From an uncultured Pirellula sp. (GTDB lineage Bacteria > Planctomycetota > Planctomycetia > Pirellulales > Pirellulaceae), in contig CAIOHR010000060.1 of assembly GCA_903858115.1 (NCBI GenBank), positions 62,001-126,000 of the forward strand: a stretch of DNA of 64,000 nt, written 5' to 3'. Under the pieces are notes generated by a model. It was not told where the DNA came from and did not search any database. It was given only the letters and a program-made list of their open reading frames with translations. The position numbers and the translations under genes are program-made. Below, piece by piece: positions 23,582-33,477 of the stretch. Each line of letters opens with the position of its first letter. The stretch's first letter is position 1.

Positions 23582-26152
23582 ATGGTACGAGAGACGACTC
23601 GAGCTGCAAGAGGTTGGGCCTACGCGATTCTCATCGCGATATGCTTGATTCTCATTTTTTACGTCGGCAGCAATTTAGCGCAATCGAAGCGATTGCGTCA
23701 GTTTCGGGATCCTCGAACGGCAGTGCTTACGGCCGCATCCACGGTTGGAAAAGTGAATTCCAACATTGCAACCGAAGATCTTCCTTTGGATATTGAACCG
23801 CTAGACCATATCTTGCAAGGTCCATCCTGGAAAGACTATCGGTCGAGCGCTGGCCATTCCATTACACTCATGGAACCGCCAGCAGGAGTCAAGCTTCTAG
23901 CACCCATGCGCGGTTCTATCCCTAATGAAGAAGCTACCTACGGCCGAAGCCCAACCCGACTAGCCGAGGATTCCGCACAACAGATTCAAACCAATGCCTC
24001 GCTTGTTTCAGCATCTCGAATCGAGGACTCCACCAAAGTTGGAACCGTAACCCCTGAGGTTGAGCCCCCAGCGTTTCAGATGACGAGGCGCACATGGCCT
24101 CATTCGATTCAACTGCGCGAACAACTCACTGAGGCGTTTGAGAAAGCGAATAGCGAGAGGAATCAAGCAGTTGTCGAATGGCTCAATGAGGTATCGACCG
24201 CGATGGAGTCCATCGCGAAGGAAGAGTTAAGATCGGAGAATTCGAGATCTGGTATCGAGACGATTAGGTTGCTCGCACTGGAAGGAACAGTCCTCTCTCA
24301 AAAACAAATGAACGAATCCCCTGAGATGGCTTCGATCGTTGCGAGGGTAGCTTACTCCATCGAACGACGCGGGGCGGTCTGGTCGGCTATTCATCTATGT
24401 GTTTCCGACGGCAAGAATGTCAGCTCCTATCGAAAACATCAGTTGAGCAACGAATCCCTTCTTGAAAAACTCGACATCCTGGAACGAGAATTGTCAAAGA
24501 CAGGAGACCTCGAAAACTGGAAGAACTTTTTGTTGCTGGACCGAATTAGGACAATAGCCCAGCAAGGATTAGATGGATCCGAATCCCAAGTTGAAACAGC
24601 GAGAACGCTTCTGGCTAGAGTCATGTTGACTAACGTTCGGGAATCTCAGAAGCGCATACTTACATCACCAGAGGTTGGGCAAATCGCAGACCTCCTTCAT
24701 CCTTTGGCGATCGGCCCAGTGGACTATCTACGACTGCTCGATGATATCGAAACACTAGAAGCGGATCGTACGCATCGATGCAGCCGAAGCTTGTCCGAAG
24801 CCATGCAGTGTCTGCGATTCTCCGAACACCCGGCGCAAGCGGCTATTAGCCAAGCCATCAATTCGCATTATCGAAATGCAAACATACGGATTGCGGTCTC
24901 CGAAGATTTCTTAAATCGAATGCTGAACCAGCAAAACGTGACTCAAAAGCCGGTCCGACAAACGATTCTTGGCGCGCAAACACGTGGTGCAAGTCAAATC
25001 GCAACACAACTGAAGATCAACTTTGAACCGGATCCGAAGGCTTGGCGAGTGTCGATCAATTTAAATGGTGATATCAACAGCGATACTCGTTCCAGTCGGA
25101 ATGGTGCAACATTCTACAACTCCTCCAGAGCACACGTCGAAGCCGCACGCGAAGTCAGAATCGAACCGTCAGGATTCCAAGTGGACGGTAAACCTGCTAC
25201 CGTACGTTCAAGCGATGCACTTCGCAAATTCTCAACAGACTGGGATGAACTGCCGTTCGTTGGATCGATTATTCGAAACATCGCCCATCAAGAATTTGTT
25301 GAATCAAGGCCCATCGCGAAGCGAATCACTCATTTGACGATTGCCAAAGAGACTGACAAAGAGTTCGATGCCCAGTTACAGAACAAACTCCAAGCCTCCC
25401 AAAGCCAACTCGAACAACGGGTGATCGGGCCACTTATGGGCCTCGATCTGCATCCGATGATCGTAGACATGCAATCCACGGAGTCACGACTGATTGTTCG
25501 GTATCGCGTTGCGAGCGAAGATCAAACGTCCGCTCATTCTCCTCGACCGCTCGCACCTAGCGATAGTCTTGTTTCGATGCAGATTCATCAATCAGCACTG
25601 AACAACGCAGCATGCCAAGTGGTTAGCTCGGACCGCGATTGGACCGCGCAAGAACTTGCAGATCAGATCGCCGATATCCTCAAACAACCAAAGCAATCGA
25701 TCGGAGTCGAACAAGCGGAAGACATTACTGTTCGATTCCACCCGAACAACCCGATTACGGTCGAGTTTGAGAAAGGGCAATTGTGGCTGACTCTCAGGAT
25801 CGACTCCCTCGAACAACCTGGAAGAGTTCATTTGAAGAACTTTACGATACGAACTGCATTCAGCCCCTCGGCAAAGGGACTCGATGCTCGATTGGAACGA
25901 GATGGCGTCATCAGTGTGGATGGTTACAAACTGGGACAAAAAGACAAACTCGCTTTGCGAATGATCTTTGCCAAAGTCCTCGCGAATCGCGATTCCATTC
26001 CGGTAATTGCAGATTTCCTATTGAAAGACAAACGTGCCGCAGGCCTTGCCGTTTCTCAGCTTGAGATGCGAGATGGCTGGCTTGCCGTTGCTGTAAGCGA
26101 CGAACAGTCACCGCACATCGCTTCGGTTCCACAATCCAGTCAGAGCCGTTAG
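23582..26152 (+). CDS. Large membrane-anchored protein of unknown function
   Basis: An 856-residue protein starting at ATG 23582, 7 bases after GAGGG. It has one N-terminal membrane helix (WAYAILIAICLILIFYVGSNL, about 12-30) and the rest should be periplasmic. The region before about residue 430 is helical and charged, with no recognised motif; the region from 430 on has alternating beta-strand-like segments (SQIATQLKINFEPDPKAW, VTVRFHPNNPI-type strands). It is not a protease, glycosidase or transporter as far as I can see. It is followed by a clear terminator. Nothing in the neighbours indicates a job. Coding is supported by the long open frame and terminator. Confidence 0.8.
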   Translation: MVRETTRAARGWAYAILIAICLILIFYVGSNLAQSKRLRQFRDPRTAVLTAASTVGKVNSNIATEDLPLDIEPLDHILQGPSWKDYRSSAGHSITLMEPPAGVKLLAPMRGSIPNEEATYGRSPTRLAEDSAQQIQTNASLVSASRIEDSTKVGTVTPEVEPPAFQMTRRTWPHSIQLREQLTEAFEKANSERNQAVVEWLNEVSTAMESIAKEELRSENSRSGIETIRLLALEGTVLSQKQMNESPEMASIVARVAYSIERRGAVWSAIHLCVSDGKNVSSYRKHQLSNESLLEKLDILERELSKTGDLENWKNFLLLDRIRTIAQQGLDGSESQVETARTLLARVMLTNVRESQKRILTSPEVGQIADLLHPLAIGPVDYLRLLDDIETLEADRTHRCSRSLSEAMQCLRFSEHPAQAAISQAINSHYRNANIRIAVSEDFLNRMLNQQNVTQKPVRQTILGAQTRGASQIATQLKINFEPDPKAWRVSINLNGDINSDTRSSRNGATFYNSSRAHVEAAREVRIEPSGFQVDGKPATVRSSDALRKFSTDWDELPFVGSIIRNIAHQEFVESRPIAKRITHLTIAKETDKEFDAQLQNKLQASQSQLEQRVIGPLMGLDLHPMIVDMQSTESRLIVRYRVASEDQTSAHSPRPLAPSDSLVSMQIHQSALNNAACQVVSSDRDWTAQELADQIADILKQPKQSIGVEQAEDITVRFHPNNPITVEFEKGQLWLTLRIDSLEQPGRVHLKNFTIRTAFSPSAKGLDARLERDGVISVDGYKLGQKDKLALRMIFAKVLANRDSIPVIADFLLKDKRAAGLAVSQLEMRDGWLAVAVSDEQSPHIASVPQSSQSR

Positions 26153-26158
26153 CACACA

Positions 26159-26193
26159 AAAGCCGGATCCTCTGACGACGATCTGGCTTTTTT
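26159..26193 (+). terminator. Rho-independent terminator after the 856-residue gene
   Basis: AAAGCCGGATC (26159-26169) pairs with GATCTGGCTTT (26180-26190) with one G-T pair and a 10-nt loop, followed by TTTTT. It lies seven bases after the stop codon and before the convergent aceF gene. Confidence 0.8.
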
Positions 26194-26211
26194 GATTGGA
26201 TAGCTGACTTT

Positions 26212-27642
26212 CTAGATCGCGAGCAACAGGCGGCTCGGCGCTTCCAAATACGCGATGATATCGTTAAGGAATCGAGCCGCGGTCGCACCATCGACCAGTC
26301 GATGGTCATATGCCAAACTCAATGGCATCATCAACCGTGGCTTGATGCTATCGTCGTCCATAACTACAGGTAGCTTACGGGATCGTCCGACAAGAAGAAT
26401 TGCCACCTCAGGCACATTGACAATCGGAGTCGAATACGTTCCACCAATCGCACCGAGGTTGCTGATCGTAAAGGTCCCACCGCGAAGATCGCTAACCGCG
26501 AAATCGTTGTTGCGAACTCGCGTTGCCAAGTCGGATAGACCGTACGCGATGTCAGGTATCGACATCTTGTCAGCATTCTTAAGCGTCGGAACAACCAGTC
26601 CCCTCTCGCTATCGATCGCAATTCCTAAGTTGACATAATCCTTGTAGATGATCTGCTCGTTCTCCATGTCGATATTGGCATTCAACGATGGATGATGCTT
26701 CAAAGCGGTTGCAACAGCCTTGATCAAAAACGGCATCGTGGTCAGTTTGATACCGCGAGCTGCATAATCATCTTTGCTCGTTTGGCGGAACGCTTCTAGT
26801 TCGGTCACGTCGGCATCGTCGAAGTTCACCACGCGAGGAACGTTCTCCCACGAGCGGTGCATTTGAGCTGCGATCGTCTTTCGAATCTTGGTCATTCGAT
26901 CCACACGAATCGGACCGTAGTCGTCGTTGGATGCAACACCAGGAAGTGCTGCCTGGCCTTTGCCACTGCTCTTGTCCGTAGGCGAGTGAGACACAGGAGC
27001 CGGTGCAGAAACGGCAACCGGAGTTCGCGCGGTTTGGTTCGCGGTTCGTACGACGGTCAGCACGTCTTCGCGCGTAATCCGTCCGCTCTCGCCAGTCCCC
27101 GTAACGGAAGCTAGGTCGACACCAACTTCGCGAGCAAATCGACGCACGGCCGGCCCCGCAGGAATAACGTCATCCGCGAAAGGAGTCCCTGATGGAGCTG
27201 CCGGAGCTGCGCTTTGAACAACAGTCTGCACCTGAGCTGGCGGCACGACCAACGGTGCCGATACAGGAACTGGAGCCACACGAATGGGTTCCACTTTTGG
27301 TGGCGGTGGTACGACGGCTTGAGCCTCGGGAGCCACGGCTGCGGGCGAGGGTGGCGGGGCAACGGGTGCAGCCGGTTTCGGAGCAGCCACTGGTGCTGCT
27401 CCACCTACCGCTTCGATGGTGGCTATCACGCCGCCGATTGGAACCGTCTGCCCTTCCTTGACAGCGATACTTAAAATCTTGCCCGCCGCAGGAGAAGGAA
27501 CGGAGACCGTCGCTTTGTCGGTTTCCATTTCGACCAACGACTGCTCCTTCTTCACGACATCTCCTACCTTGACCAAGATTTCGAGGACGTCGCCCGATTC
27601 AATACCTTCGCCCAACGATGGAAGCTTGATTTCTGTTGACAT
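26212..27642 (-). CDS. aceF: Pyruvate dehydrogenase complex E2, dihydrolipoamide acetyltransferase
   Basis: The 476-residue E2 transfers the acetyl group from lipoate to CoA. A single lipoyl domain covers residues 1-78 with lipoyl lysine K43 in METDKAT. A long Ala/Pro/Val-rich linker follows. The peripheral subunit-binding domain is near 155-195 (PAVRRFAREVGVDL and SGRITREDVL). The catalytic domain fills the rest, with the active-site motif D446-H447-R-L-V-D451-G. The gene follows aceE on the same strand after 141 bases, so they should be co-transcribed. No E3 (lpd) gene is in view. The specific substrate (pyruvate) is inferred from the AceE partner. Confidence 0.94.
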   Translation of the reverse strand: MSTEIKLPSLGEGIESGDVLEILVKVGDVVKKEQSLVEMETDKATVSVPSPAAGKILSIAVKEGQTVPIGGVIATIEAVGGAAPVAAPKPAAPVAPPPSPAAVAPEAQAVVPPPPKVEPIRVAPVPVSAPLVVPPAQVQTVVQSAAPAAPSGTPFADDVIPAGPAVRRFAREVGVDLASVTGTGESGRITREDVLTVVRTANQTARTPVAVSAPAPVSHSPTDKSSGKGQAALPGVASNDDYGPIRVDRMTKIRKTIAAQMHRSWENVPRVVNFDDADVTELEAFRQTSKDDYAARGIKLTTMPFLIKAVATALKHHPSLNANIDMENEQIIYKDYVNLGIAIDSERGLVVPTLKNADKMSIPDIAYGLSDLATRVRNNDFAVSDLRGGTFTISNLGAIGGTYSTPIVNVPEVAILLVGRSRKLPVVMDDDSIKPRLMMPLSLAYDHRLVDGATAARFLNDIIAYLEAPSRLLLAI

Positions 27643-27736
27643 TATGCTGATTATGCTGGCTCTGAAGTGGGTTGCTATTCTTTCCTATGAGGGACATCCC
27701 CTCGTAGCAGGACACATAAAAACTCTCGCGTCCTGC

Positions 27737-27766
27737 AACAATCTGAATCTAAACAATCTGAATCTA
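27737..27766. repeat. 15-bp perfect duplication between aceE and aceF
   Basis: AACAATCTGAATCTA occurs twice back to back at 27737-27751 and 27752-27766 in the 141-base gap between the two dehydrogenase genes. Confidence 0.88.
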
Positions 27767-27783
27767 TACGTGAACTTTGAATG

Positions 27784-30537
27784 TTACGTGAACAAAGGGT
27801 TCGGCTTTTCGGCATCGAATCCCAAGTCCTTGATCGCTTGTGCAACGGTGCTCGTCGAAACGACGCCGGTCTTGCTCAAACGATAAAGTGCGGCGATGGT
27901 GATCGATGCCGCATCGACTTCGAAATGTCGTCTTAGTGCTGTTCGCGTTTCGCTTCGACCGAGACCGTCTGTTCCCAAAACGTAGTAATCTTGGCTTAAG
28001 TAGGGCAAGAGCTGTTCACCTACTGCACGAACATTGTCGCTCGCGGAGATGATAGGGCCGTTGACACCATCCAAAACCGTTTCGATATAGGCCTTCTTTG
28101 CCGGTTGATCGGGGTGCAACATATTCCATCGTTCACATGATTGAGCGTCGCGACGCAGTTGCGTGTAACTGGTCACACTCCAGACATCGCTAGAGACGTT
28201 GTACTTTTCTGCCAAGATCTTTTGGGCGTTGAGCGCATAGCGGAGAATCGCACCGCTACCAAAAAGTTGCACTCGAGCCTTAGATTCAGCCGCCTCTTTC
28301 GACGAATACTTATAGATACCACGGATGATCCCTTCCTCGACACCCTCAGGCATCGCTGGCATCTCATAGTCTTCGTTGTGAACCGTGATGTAATAGATTC
28401 CATCTTCGTTCTCTTGGTACAAACGTCGCATTCCGTCCAAGATGATGACTGCCGTCTCGTAGGCCCATGCTGGATCATAAGCACGTACTGTCGGGAAGGC
28501 CATCGCATTGAGGTGGCTGTGACCATCTTGGTGCTGGAGTCCTTCGCCGTTGAGAGTAGTGCGGCCCGCGGTTCCGCCAATCAAAAAGCCCTTGGCTCGC
28601 ATGTCGGCAGCAGCCCAAATGGAATCACCAACTCGCTGGAAGCCGAACATCGAGTAATAGATATAAAACGGAATCATATTGATACCGTGCGCTGAGTAGG
28701 CGGTCCCAGCGGCGTTAAAGCTGCTCATCGAGCCCGCTTCGGTGATTCCTTCTTCGAGAATCTGCCCGTCTCGCGCTTCTTTGTAATACGACAGTTCCGC
28801 TCGATCGATCGGCTCGTAAAGTTGCCCCGCATGTGCATAGATTCCGATCTCGCGGAACAAGCCCTCCATACCAAAAGTTCGAGACTCATCGGGGACGATC
28901 GGTACAATGTTGGAGCCGATTTTCTTGTCCTTTACGAGTCGCCCCAACAATCGAACGAAACCATTCGTTGTACTGATTGGTTTTCCTTCGTACTGGGTTT
29001 GCATGAACTTCTTGTAGTCCTCGATCGTCGGGATTTCCAACGTCGGATGAGTGATTGGACGGCTCGGTACGGGGCCACCCAATGTTGCACGTCGATCCTT
29101 CAAGTACTTGATCTCAGTGCTTGTCACGGGAGGTTTGTAGAATGGAGCATTACCTACCTCTTCGTCAGAAATCGGAATGCCAAATCGACTACGGAACTCG
29201 AGTAGTTCCTTTTCATTCATCTTCTTTTGATTGTGGGCGATGTTCTTGCCTTCGCCAGCCTCACCCAGTCCATAACCTTTGATCGTCTTTGCCAAGATCA
29301 CCGTGGGCTGACCTTTGTGTTCGACTGCTGCTTTGTATGCCGCGTAAACTTTTTCAGGGTCATGGCCACCGCGTTTCATCTTCTCGAGCCGCTCGTCGGA
29401 ATAGTTTTCGACCAGCTTCAGTAGCTCTGGATACTTTCCGAAGAAGTGTTGGCGAATGTAAGCGCCGCCCATACCAACATATTTTTGATACTGTCCATCG
29501 ACGACTTCCGTCATGCGTTGGGCCAACAAACCGGATTCATCTTTCTCGAGGAGAGCGTCCCAATCGCTTCCCCAGACCACCTTGATCACATTCCAACCCG
29601 CACCACGGAAGATCGCTTCTAGCTCTTGAATGATCTTACCGTTTCCACGCACCGGACCGTCTAGCCGTTGAAGATTGCAATTGACGACGAAGACAAGGTT
29701 GTCCAACTTCTCTCGCGATGCCAGCGTTATGGCACCCAGAGTTTCGGGCTCGTCGCATTCACCGTCACCTAAGAACGCCCATACTTTCTGCCCCGTCGTA
29801 TCCTTCAACCCACGGTCCTTCAAGTACTCGTTAAATCGAGCTTGATAGATCGCCATAATGGGACCAAGTCCCATCGAAACGGTTGGATACTCCCAAAAGT
29901 CTGGCATCAACCAAGGGTGGGGATAGCTGCTCAATCCACCTTCGGGCTGAAGCTCTTGTCGGAAGTTCTCGAGCTTTGCCTCACTCAATCGTCCTTCCAA
30001 AAACGCTCGCGAATACATCCCCGGAGATGCATGCCCTTGGAAGTAAATGATATCTCCGTCGTATCCTGACTCGCCGCGTCCTCGGAAGAAATGATTGAAC
30101 GCGACTTCGTAAAGCGTTGCGCTACTCGCAAACGTGCTAATGTGCCCACCGACACCACCACCAATCAATCCACCATGCCCATCGGTAGTCTTGTTGGCAC
30201 GCACCACCATCGCCATCGCATTCCAACGAATGATACTTTTAATGCGGCGTTCGGTTTCTCGATTGCCGGGATAGGCAGGCTGCTTTTTGACTGGTATCGA
30301 ATTGACGTAGGGTGTCGTGGTCTCAATGGGGATTTCAACCCCTTCTTGGCGAGCGCGATTCTCAAGAGCCTTTACCAAGTAACGAACGCGGTCTTCACCT
30401 TTACTTTTCAGAACATAATCCAGTGACCCTAGCCATTCTCCTGTTTCCGCTGGGTCTAAATCCATCTCTGCTGGTACTTGACCGGATGCAGCCAACACCG
30501 AAGGGTCGACTTCTCCCAAGACTTCTGCGTCCGACAT
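27784..30537 (-). CDS. aceE: Pyruvate dehydrogenase E1, homodimeric AceE type
   Basis: The thiamine-diphosphate enzyme decarboxylates pyruvate and reductively acetylates the lipoyl group of E2. It has 917 residues, close to the usual 885. N-terminal blocks are typical of AceE: GGHISTFASSATLYEVAFNH and IIYFQGHASPGMYSRA. The thiamine motif runs from GDGECDEPETLGAI to NCNLQRLDGPVRGN. Later blocks such as GGTAGRTTLNGEGLQHQDGH and VTSYTQLRRDAQSCERWN confirm the homodimeric single-chain form rather than the alpha/beta form. It is the first gene of an aceE-aceF operon on the minus strand. There is no visible regulatory element upstream. Confidence 0.96.
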   Translation of the reverse strand: MSDAEVLGEVDPSVLAASGQVPAEMDLDPAETGEWLGSLDYVLKSKGEDRVRYLVKALENRARQEGVEIPIETTTPYVNSIPVKKQPAYPGNRETERRIKSIIRWNAMAMVVRANKTTDGHGGLIGGGVGGHISTFASSATLYEVAFNHFFRGRGESGYDGDIIYFQGHASPGMYSRAFLEGRLSEAKLENFRQELQPEGGLSSYPHPWLMPDFWEYPTVSMGLGPIMAIYQARFNEYLKDRGLKDTTGQKVWAFLGDGECDEPETLGAITLASREKLDNLVFVVNCNLQRLDGPVRGNGKIIQELEAIFRGAGWNVIKVVWGSDWDALLEKDESGLLAQRMTEVVDGQYQKYVGMGGAYIRQHFFGKYPELLKLVENYSDERLEKMKRGGHDPEKVYAAYKAAVEHKGQPTVILAKTIKGYGLGEAGEGKNIAHNQKKMNEKELLEFRSRFGIPISDEEVGNAPFYKPPVTSTEIKYLKDRRATLGGPVPSRPITHPTLEIPTIEDYKKFMQTQYEGKPISTTNGFVRLLGRLVKDKKIGSNIVPIVPDESRTFGMEGLFREIGIYAHAGQLYEPIDRAELSYYKEARDGQILEEGITEAGSMSSFNAAGTAYSAHGINMIPFYIYYSMFGFQRVGDSIWAAADMRAKGFLIGGTAGRTTLNGEGLQHQDGHSHLNAMAFPTVRAYDPAWAYETAVIILDGMRRLYQENEDGIYYITVHNEDYEMPAMPEGVEEGIIRGIYKYSSKEAAESKARVQLFGSGAILRYALNAQKILAEKYNVSSDVWSVTSYTQLRRDAQSCERWNMLHPDQPAKKAYIETVLDGVNGPIISASDNVRAVGEQLLPYLSQDYYVLGTDGLGRSETRTALRRHFEVDAASITIAALYRLSKTGVVSTSTVAQAIKDLGFDAEKPNPLFT

Positions 30538-30922
30538 AAATAGGCTTTCTCAATAATCCGAAGTTCTCAAGCGCAAGCAGACTGTACTACTTCGCCAGGA
30601 TAATTGCAAAACCCAAGATTGTCGCCAAAATGCGGCCATCAGTAAAGGTCTCTGTAAGCACTCCACTGAATACAAAAAACTTATTCCGAGAAACTTGCCC
30701 GCTGCGAGAGAAAGAATGTCTTGCAGAAGGGACCCTAAGCCAGTAAGCCAGGCTCCAGCCGTTGAACCAGTCCAAAATCGGAGCTAGCCCCAAACCTGCA
30801 AGGGTGACATCATCCACCTTCCACGCAGCGCGGCGTCGGCAAGCGGCTCTCAACGGCAAAATTATCGTTTCAGTATCAACACGGAACTGCGTCAGACGAG
30901 ACTGAAACTGTCGAGACAGCAA
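30538..30922. other. 385-base intergenic region upstream of aceE
   Basis: It separates argJ from aceE on the same strand. I see no convincing gene or riboswitch. An open stretch of 111 codons here is only an in-frame continuation past the argJ stop codon. A promoter for aceE is expected but I cannot point to one. Confidence 0.5.
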
Positions 30923-32128
30923 CTACGTCGTGTATTCGGAATTGAACCGAACGTACTCGGTATTGAGATCGGTGGTCCAGTGCATCGCTTGCCCAGGTCC
31001 GAGGCCGACCTGTAGATCAATCCGAGTGAGCTTGCTGCCCTTGATCGAGTTACTGACGGTCGATGCATCAAAAGGAAGTGGCTCCCCTTTGTCGAATAGT
31101 GGCAGGTCGTTGATCTTGAGAGCCGTCCAATCTGGCCTCATCGGAACACCGGCAAAACCTGCCGCTGAGACGATTCGCCCCCAATTCGGATCGCCGCCGG
31201 TGATAGCTGTCTTCACTAAATTGCTCAACGCAATATTTCTCGCAATGGCATCAGCATCCGCATCGGTATTGGCTCCATGGATGGAAATCTCAATCAGGTG
31301 CGTCGCCCCTTCACCGTCATCCGGAATCTTTTTCGCGAGTTCAATCGCCAACGAAGTTAACTCCGAAGCGAATCGATCTAGTTGCTCTCCGGAGAGGGAC
31401 GGAGATTGTGGGGTGGGCTGAGCCGCTAAAAGCACCAAGGAATCGTTGGTACTCATATGCCCTTCGACGCTGATACAATTGAATGATTTGTTGGCGGCTG
31501 ACTGCAACAATCGTTGTGCCTGCGCTGGTTCGAGCGGCGCATCGGTAATGATGATCGCAAGCATCGTCGCCATCTTTGGGCCGATCATTCCAGCCCCTTT
31601 GCACATCCCGACGATGTGCGTCGTCCTATTGCCTAACTCAAACGTTCGCTCCGAAACTTTCCGCGCGATATCGGTCGTGAGAATGCCATCGCATGCATTG
31701 AGGAATCCCAATTCCGAAGCGGCTAACGCTTTCGCGGCAAGCTCAATCCCCAGTTCGACTTTTTGCATTGGCAGAAAGCGACCAATGACACCAGTGCTCA
31801 TCACTACGAACTGCTCCCCCCGTAGCCCACCTTTGGGATCGATTGCCTTTGCCGCCAGTTCGGTCATCGCCATTGCATCTTTGCTTCCTTGCACACCGGT
31901 GCAAGCGTTTGCATTACCGCTATTCACAACGATGCCTCGAATGGTATTCGAAGGGGTTCTGGAACGCGATAAGACAACCGGAGCGGCGACGACCTGATTG
32001 GTCGTATATACGCCCGCAGCAACACAAGGAGTATCTGAAACGATCAGCGTCACGTCTTTCGCGCCCGCTTTGCTTTTGATACCGGCGGACACACCTGCAA
32101 AACGAAAACCTATCGGGAGATGAACCAT
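30923..32128 (-). CDS. argJ: Bifunctional ornithine/glutamate N-acetyltransferase
   Basis: ArgJ transfers the acetyl group from N-acetylornithine to glutamate in arginine biosynthesis, and in bifunctional forms also acetylates glutamate from acetyl-CoA. The 401-residue precursor is cut into two chains at a conserved Ala-Thr. Here the site is in KGAGMIGPKMATMLAI, with Thr as the nucleophile after cleavage. Other blocks are CVAAGVYTTNQVVAAPV, NSGNANACTG and GDPNWGRI. Length is in line with the family. Whether it is mono- or bifunctional cannot be told here. A four-unit 15-bp tandem repeat lies in the gap before it. Confidence 0.95.
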   Translation of the reverse strand: MVHLPIGFRFAGVSAGIKSKAGAKDVTLIVSDTPCVAAGVYTTNQVVAAPVVLSRSRTPSNTIRGIVVNSGNANACTGVQGSKDAMAMTELAAKAIDPKGGLRGEQFVVMSTGVIGRFLPMQKVELGIELAAKALAASELGFLNACDGILTTDIARKVSERTFELGNRTTHIVGMCKGAGMIGPKMATMLAIIITDAPLEPAQAQRLLQSAANKSFNCISVEGHMSTNDSLVLLAAQPTPQSPSLSGEQLDRFASELTSLAIELAKKIPDDGEGATHLIEISIHGANTDADADAIARNIALSNLVKTAITGGDPNWGRIVSAAGFAGVPMRPDWTALKINDLPLFDKGEPLPFDASTVSNSIKGSKLTRIDLQVGLGPGQAMHWTTDLNTEYVRFNSEYTT

Positions 32129-32175
32129 GCTAGATACTGTGATTTGGCACTTGGAGTGGAAAGTACAGCGTTAGA

Positions 32176-32235
32176 GCGTACTGTGATAAAGCGTACTGTG
32201 ATAAAGCGTACTGTGATAAAACGTACTGTGATAAA
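32176..32235. repeat. 15-bp tandem repeat, four copies, between argJ and the BtaA-like gene
   Basis: Three perfect copies of GCGTACTGTGATAAA (32176-32220) and a fourth differing by one base (32221-32235). It starts 48 bases upstream of the argJ start codon and ends ten bases from the stop codon of the preceding gene. Confidence 0.92.
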
Positions 32236-32244
32236 ACGACAGGA

Positions 32245-33432
32245 TTAAGCGACGAGATCTGCGATGCAGCAACTGCCGTAGGTGTGGACCCGATCCAACT
32301 GATGCAGTTTATTGGCAAGTTCCGTTTGGTACTGCAGGAGTTCGTTCAAGCGAACAGTTTCGCCGTTCTTCTTCACCATAACATTATCGATAAAGTCCGT
32401 TCGCAAACCACCTGATCGCCACAGAATTCGAGTACCTGGCGCCGCTCGCAACAGGATCGCTTGCCACTCTGATTCGAGCCATGGGAAGTAGTAGTCGCTG
32501 AGCCAATCCATATGATCCAGTAGGATGAATCGATTGATCGGCGCGTCATTCTTTTCTAGGAATCCCTGGACTGAATTCGTATGGACATGCAATCCATCCA
32601 ACAACCCGTTCTTTAGGCGATCAAAGTTTGCCTGTCGTACATACTCGGGACAACAGCTAGGTGTGTATTTTCCTGTTACGTATACTCGCCAAAAGTAATT
32701 ATCTTGGATGGGTAGCTTTCTAAAGACGGCCTCGATCGAGTCTTCGATGAACTTTACGATCCCGCCTGGATACTGCTGATCGATCTGCCGTCTCTGTGCT
32801 TTTGGAACACCCAGCATGCTCAATGTGGTGTCTCGATTCATGGCGAATCGCAACGATTTGGACCAGATTTTGTGGTAGACCTTGTCGTAGATCTCCTGCT
32901 GATCCTGTAGCGTGGGAGCCTCCAGAAGCTGCAGAACTTCTTTCCGACAACGAGCTACTTTTTGCATATAAGTGCCAATCATCTTGGCGAACGCACCGGA
33001 TGTCCCACGAAAGAAAAAGGACTTCTTTGGGTGATCAAAAAATTTGATCCATCGATCCCAATACTTTTGAGAAAGTGGGGAAAGGGACTTTCGAAGATGA
33101 GCTGCATAAATGGATTCGACGTTCGGAAGTCGCCCCTCGCCGAACATCTGAAAGAAACGCTCATAGTCCAAGTTTCGAATTGCGGATGCCTTTAGCTCCA
33201 AAAGAGCGTTCTGGCGAGGGTTCATGTCGACCGCATGCACCTTTCCTGCACCGGCTAACAGATAGTCCAAGGCGTTGCATCCAGCGGATGTTATCACCAT
33301 CACCGTATCGTTTGCCGAGAAGTCCATCGCTTGACGATCGAGTCGCGGATCTTCCCAGCAGGTGTTGTAGACAAGATTATTACCGTGGACAAATTGAAAA
33401 ACTCGCCCGCTAACCCACTCACTGATGGCCAT
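32245..33432 (-). CDS. btaA: BtaA-like S-adenosylmethionine:diacylglycerol 3-amino-3-carboxypropyl transferase (DUF3419)
   Basis: A 395-residue protein of the DUF3419 family. BtaA makes the homoserine head group of betaine lipids from SAM and diacylglycerol; BtaB then methylates it. Family marks are YNTCWEDPRLDRQAM, the SAM-binding strand VITSAGCNALDYLL with AVDMNPRQNALLELK, and later WRVYVTGKYTPSCCPEY and FILLDHMDWL. No BtaB-like methyltransferase gene is adjacent. Betaine lipids replace phospholipids under phosphate limitation in other bacteria. Function here is inferred from family; the head group product could differ. Confidence 0.85.
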   Translation of the reverse strand: MAISEWVSGRVFQFVHGNNLVYNTCWEDPRLDRQAMDFSANDTVMVITSAGCNALDYLLAGAGKVHAVDMNPRQNALLELKASAIRNLDYERFFQMFGEGRLPNVESIYAAHLRKSLSPLSQKYWDRWIKFFDHPKKSFFFRGTSGAFAKMIGTYMQKVARCRKEVLQLLEAPTLQDQQEIYDKVYHKIWSKSLRFAMNRDTTLSMLGVPKAQRRQIDQQYPGGIVKFIEDSIEAVFRKLPIQDNYFWRVYVTGKYTPSCCPEYVRQANFDRLKNGLLDGLHVHTNSVQGFLEKNDAPINRFILLDHMDWLSDYYFPWLESEWQAILLRAAPGTRILWRSGGLRTDFIDNVMVKKNGETVRLNELLQYQTELANKLHQLDRVHTYGSCCIADLVA

Positions 33433-33477
33433 AACTTACAGAAAGACTTCTAACGCAATATCGCGATAATTGGGGAA

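Noticed and set aside
23305..23796. 163-codon plus-strand frame before the 856-residue gene
   Set aside because: It runs into the coding region in another frame and has no ribosome-binding site or protein-like composition.
30587..30922. 111-codon reading stretch between argJ and aceE
   Set aside because: It is the in-frame continuation after the argJ stop, begins with TTG and looks unlike a protein.
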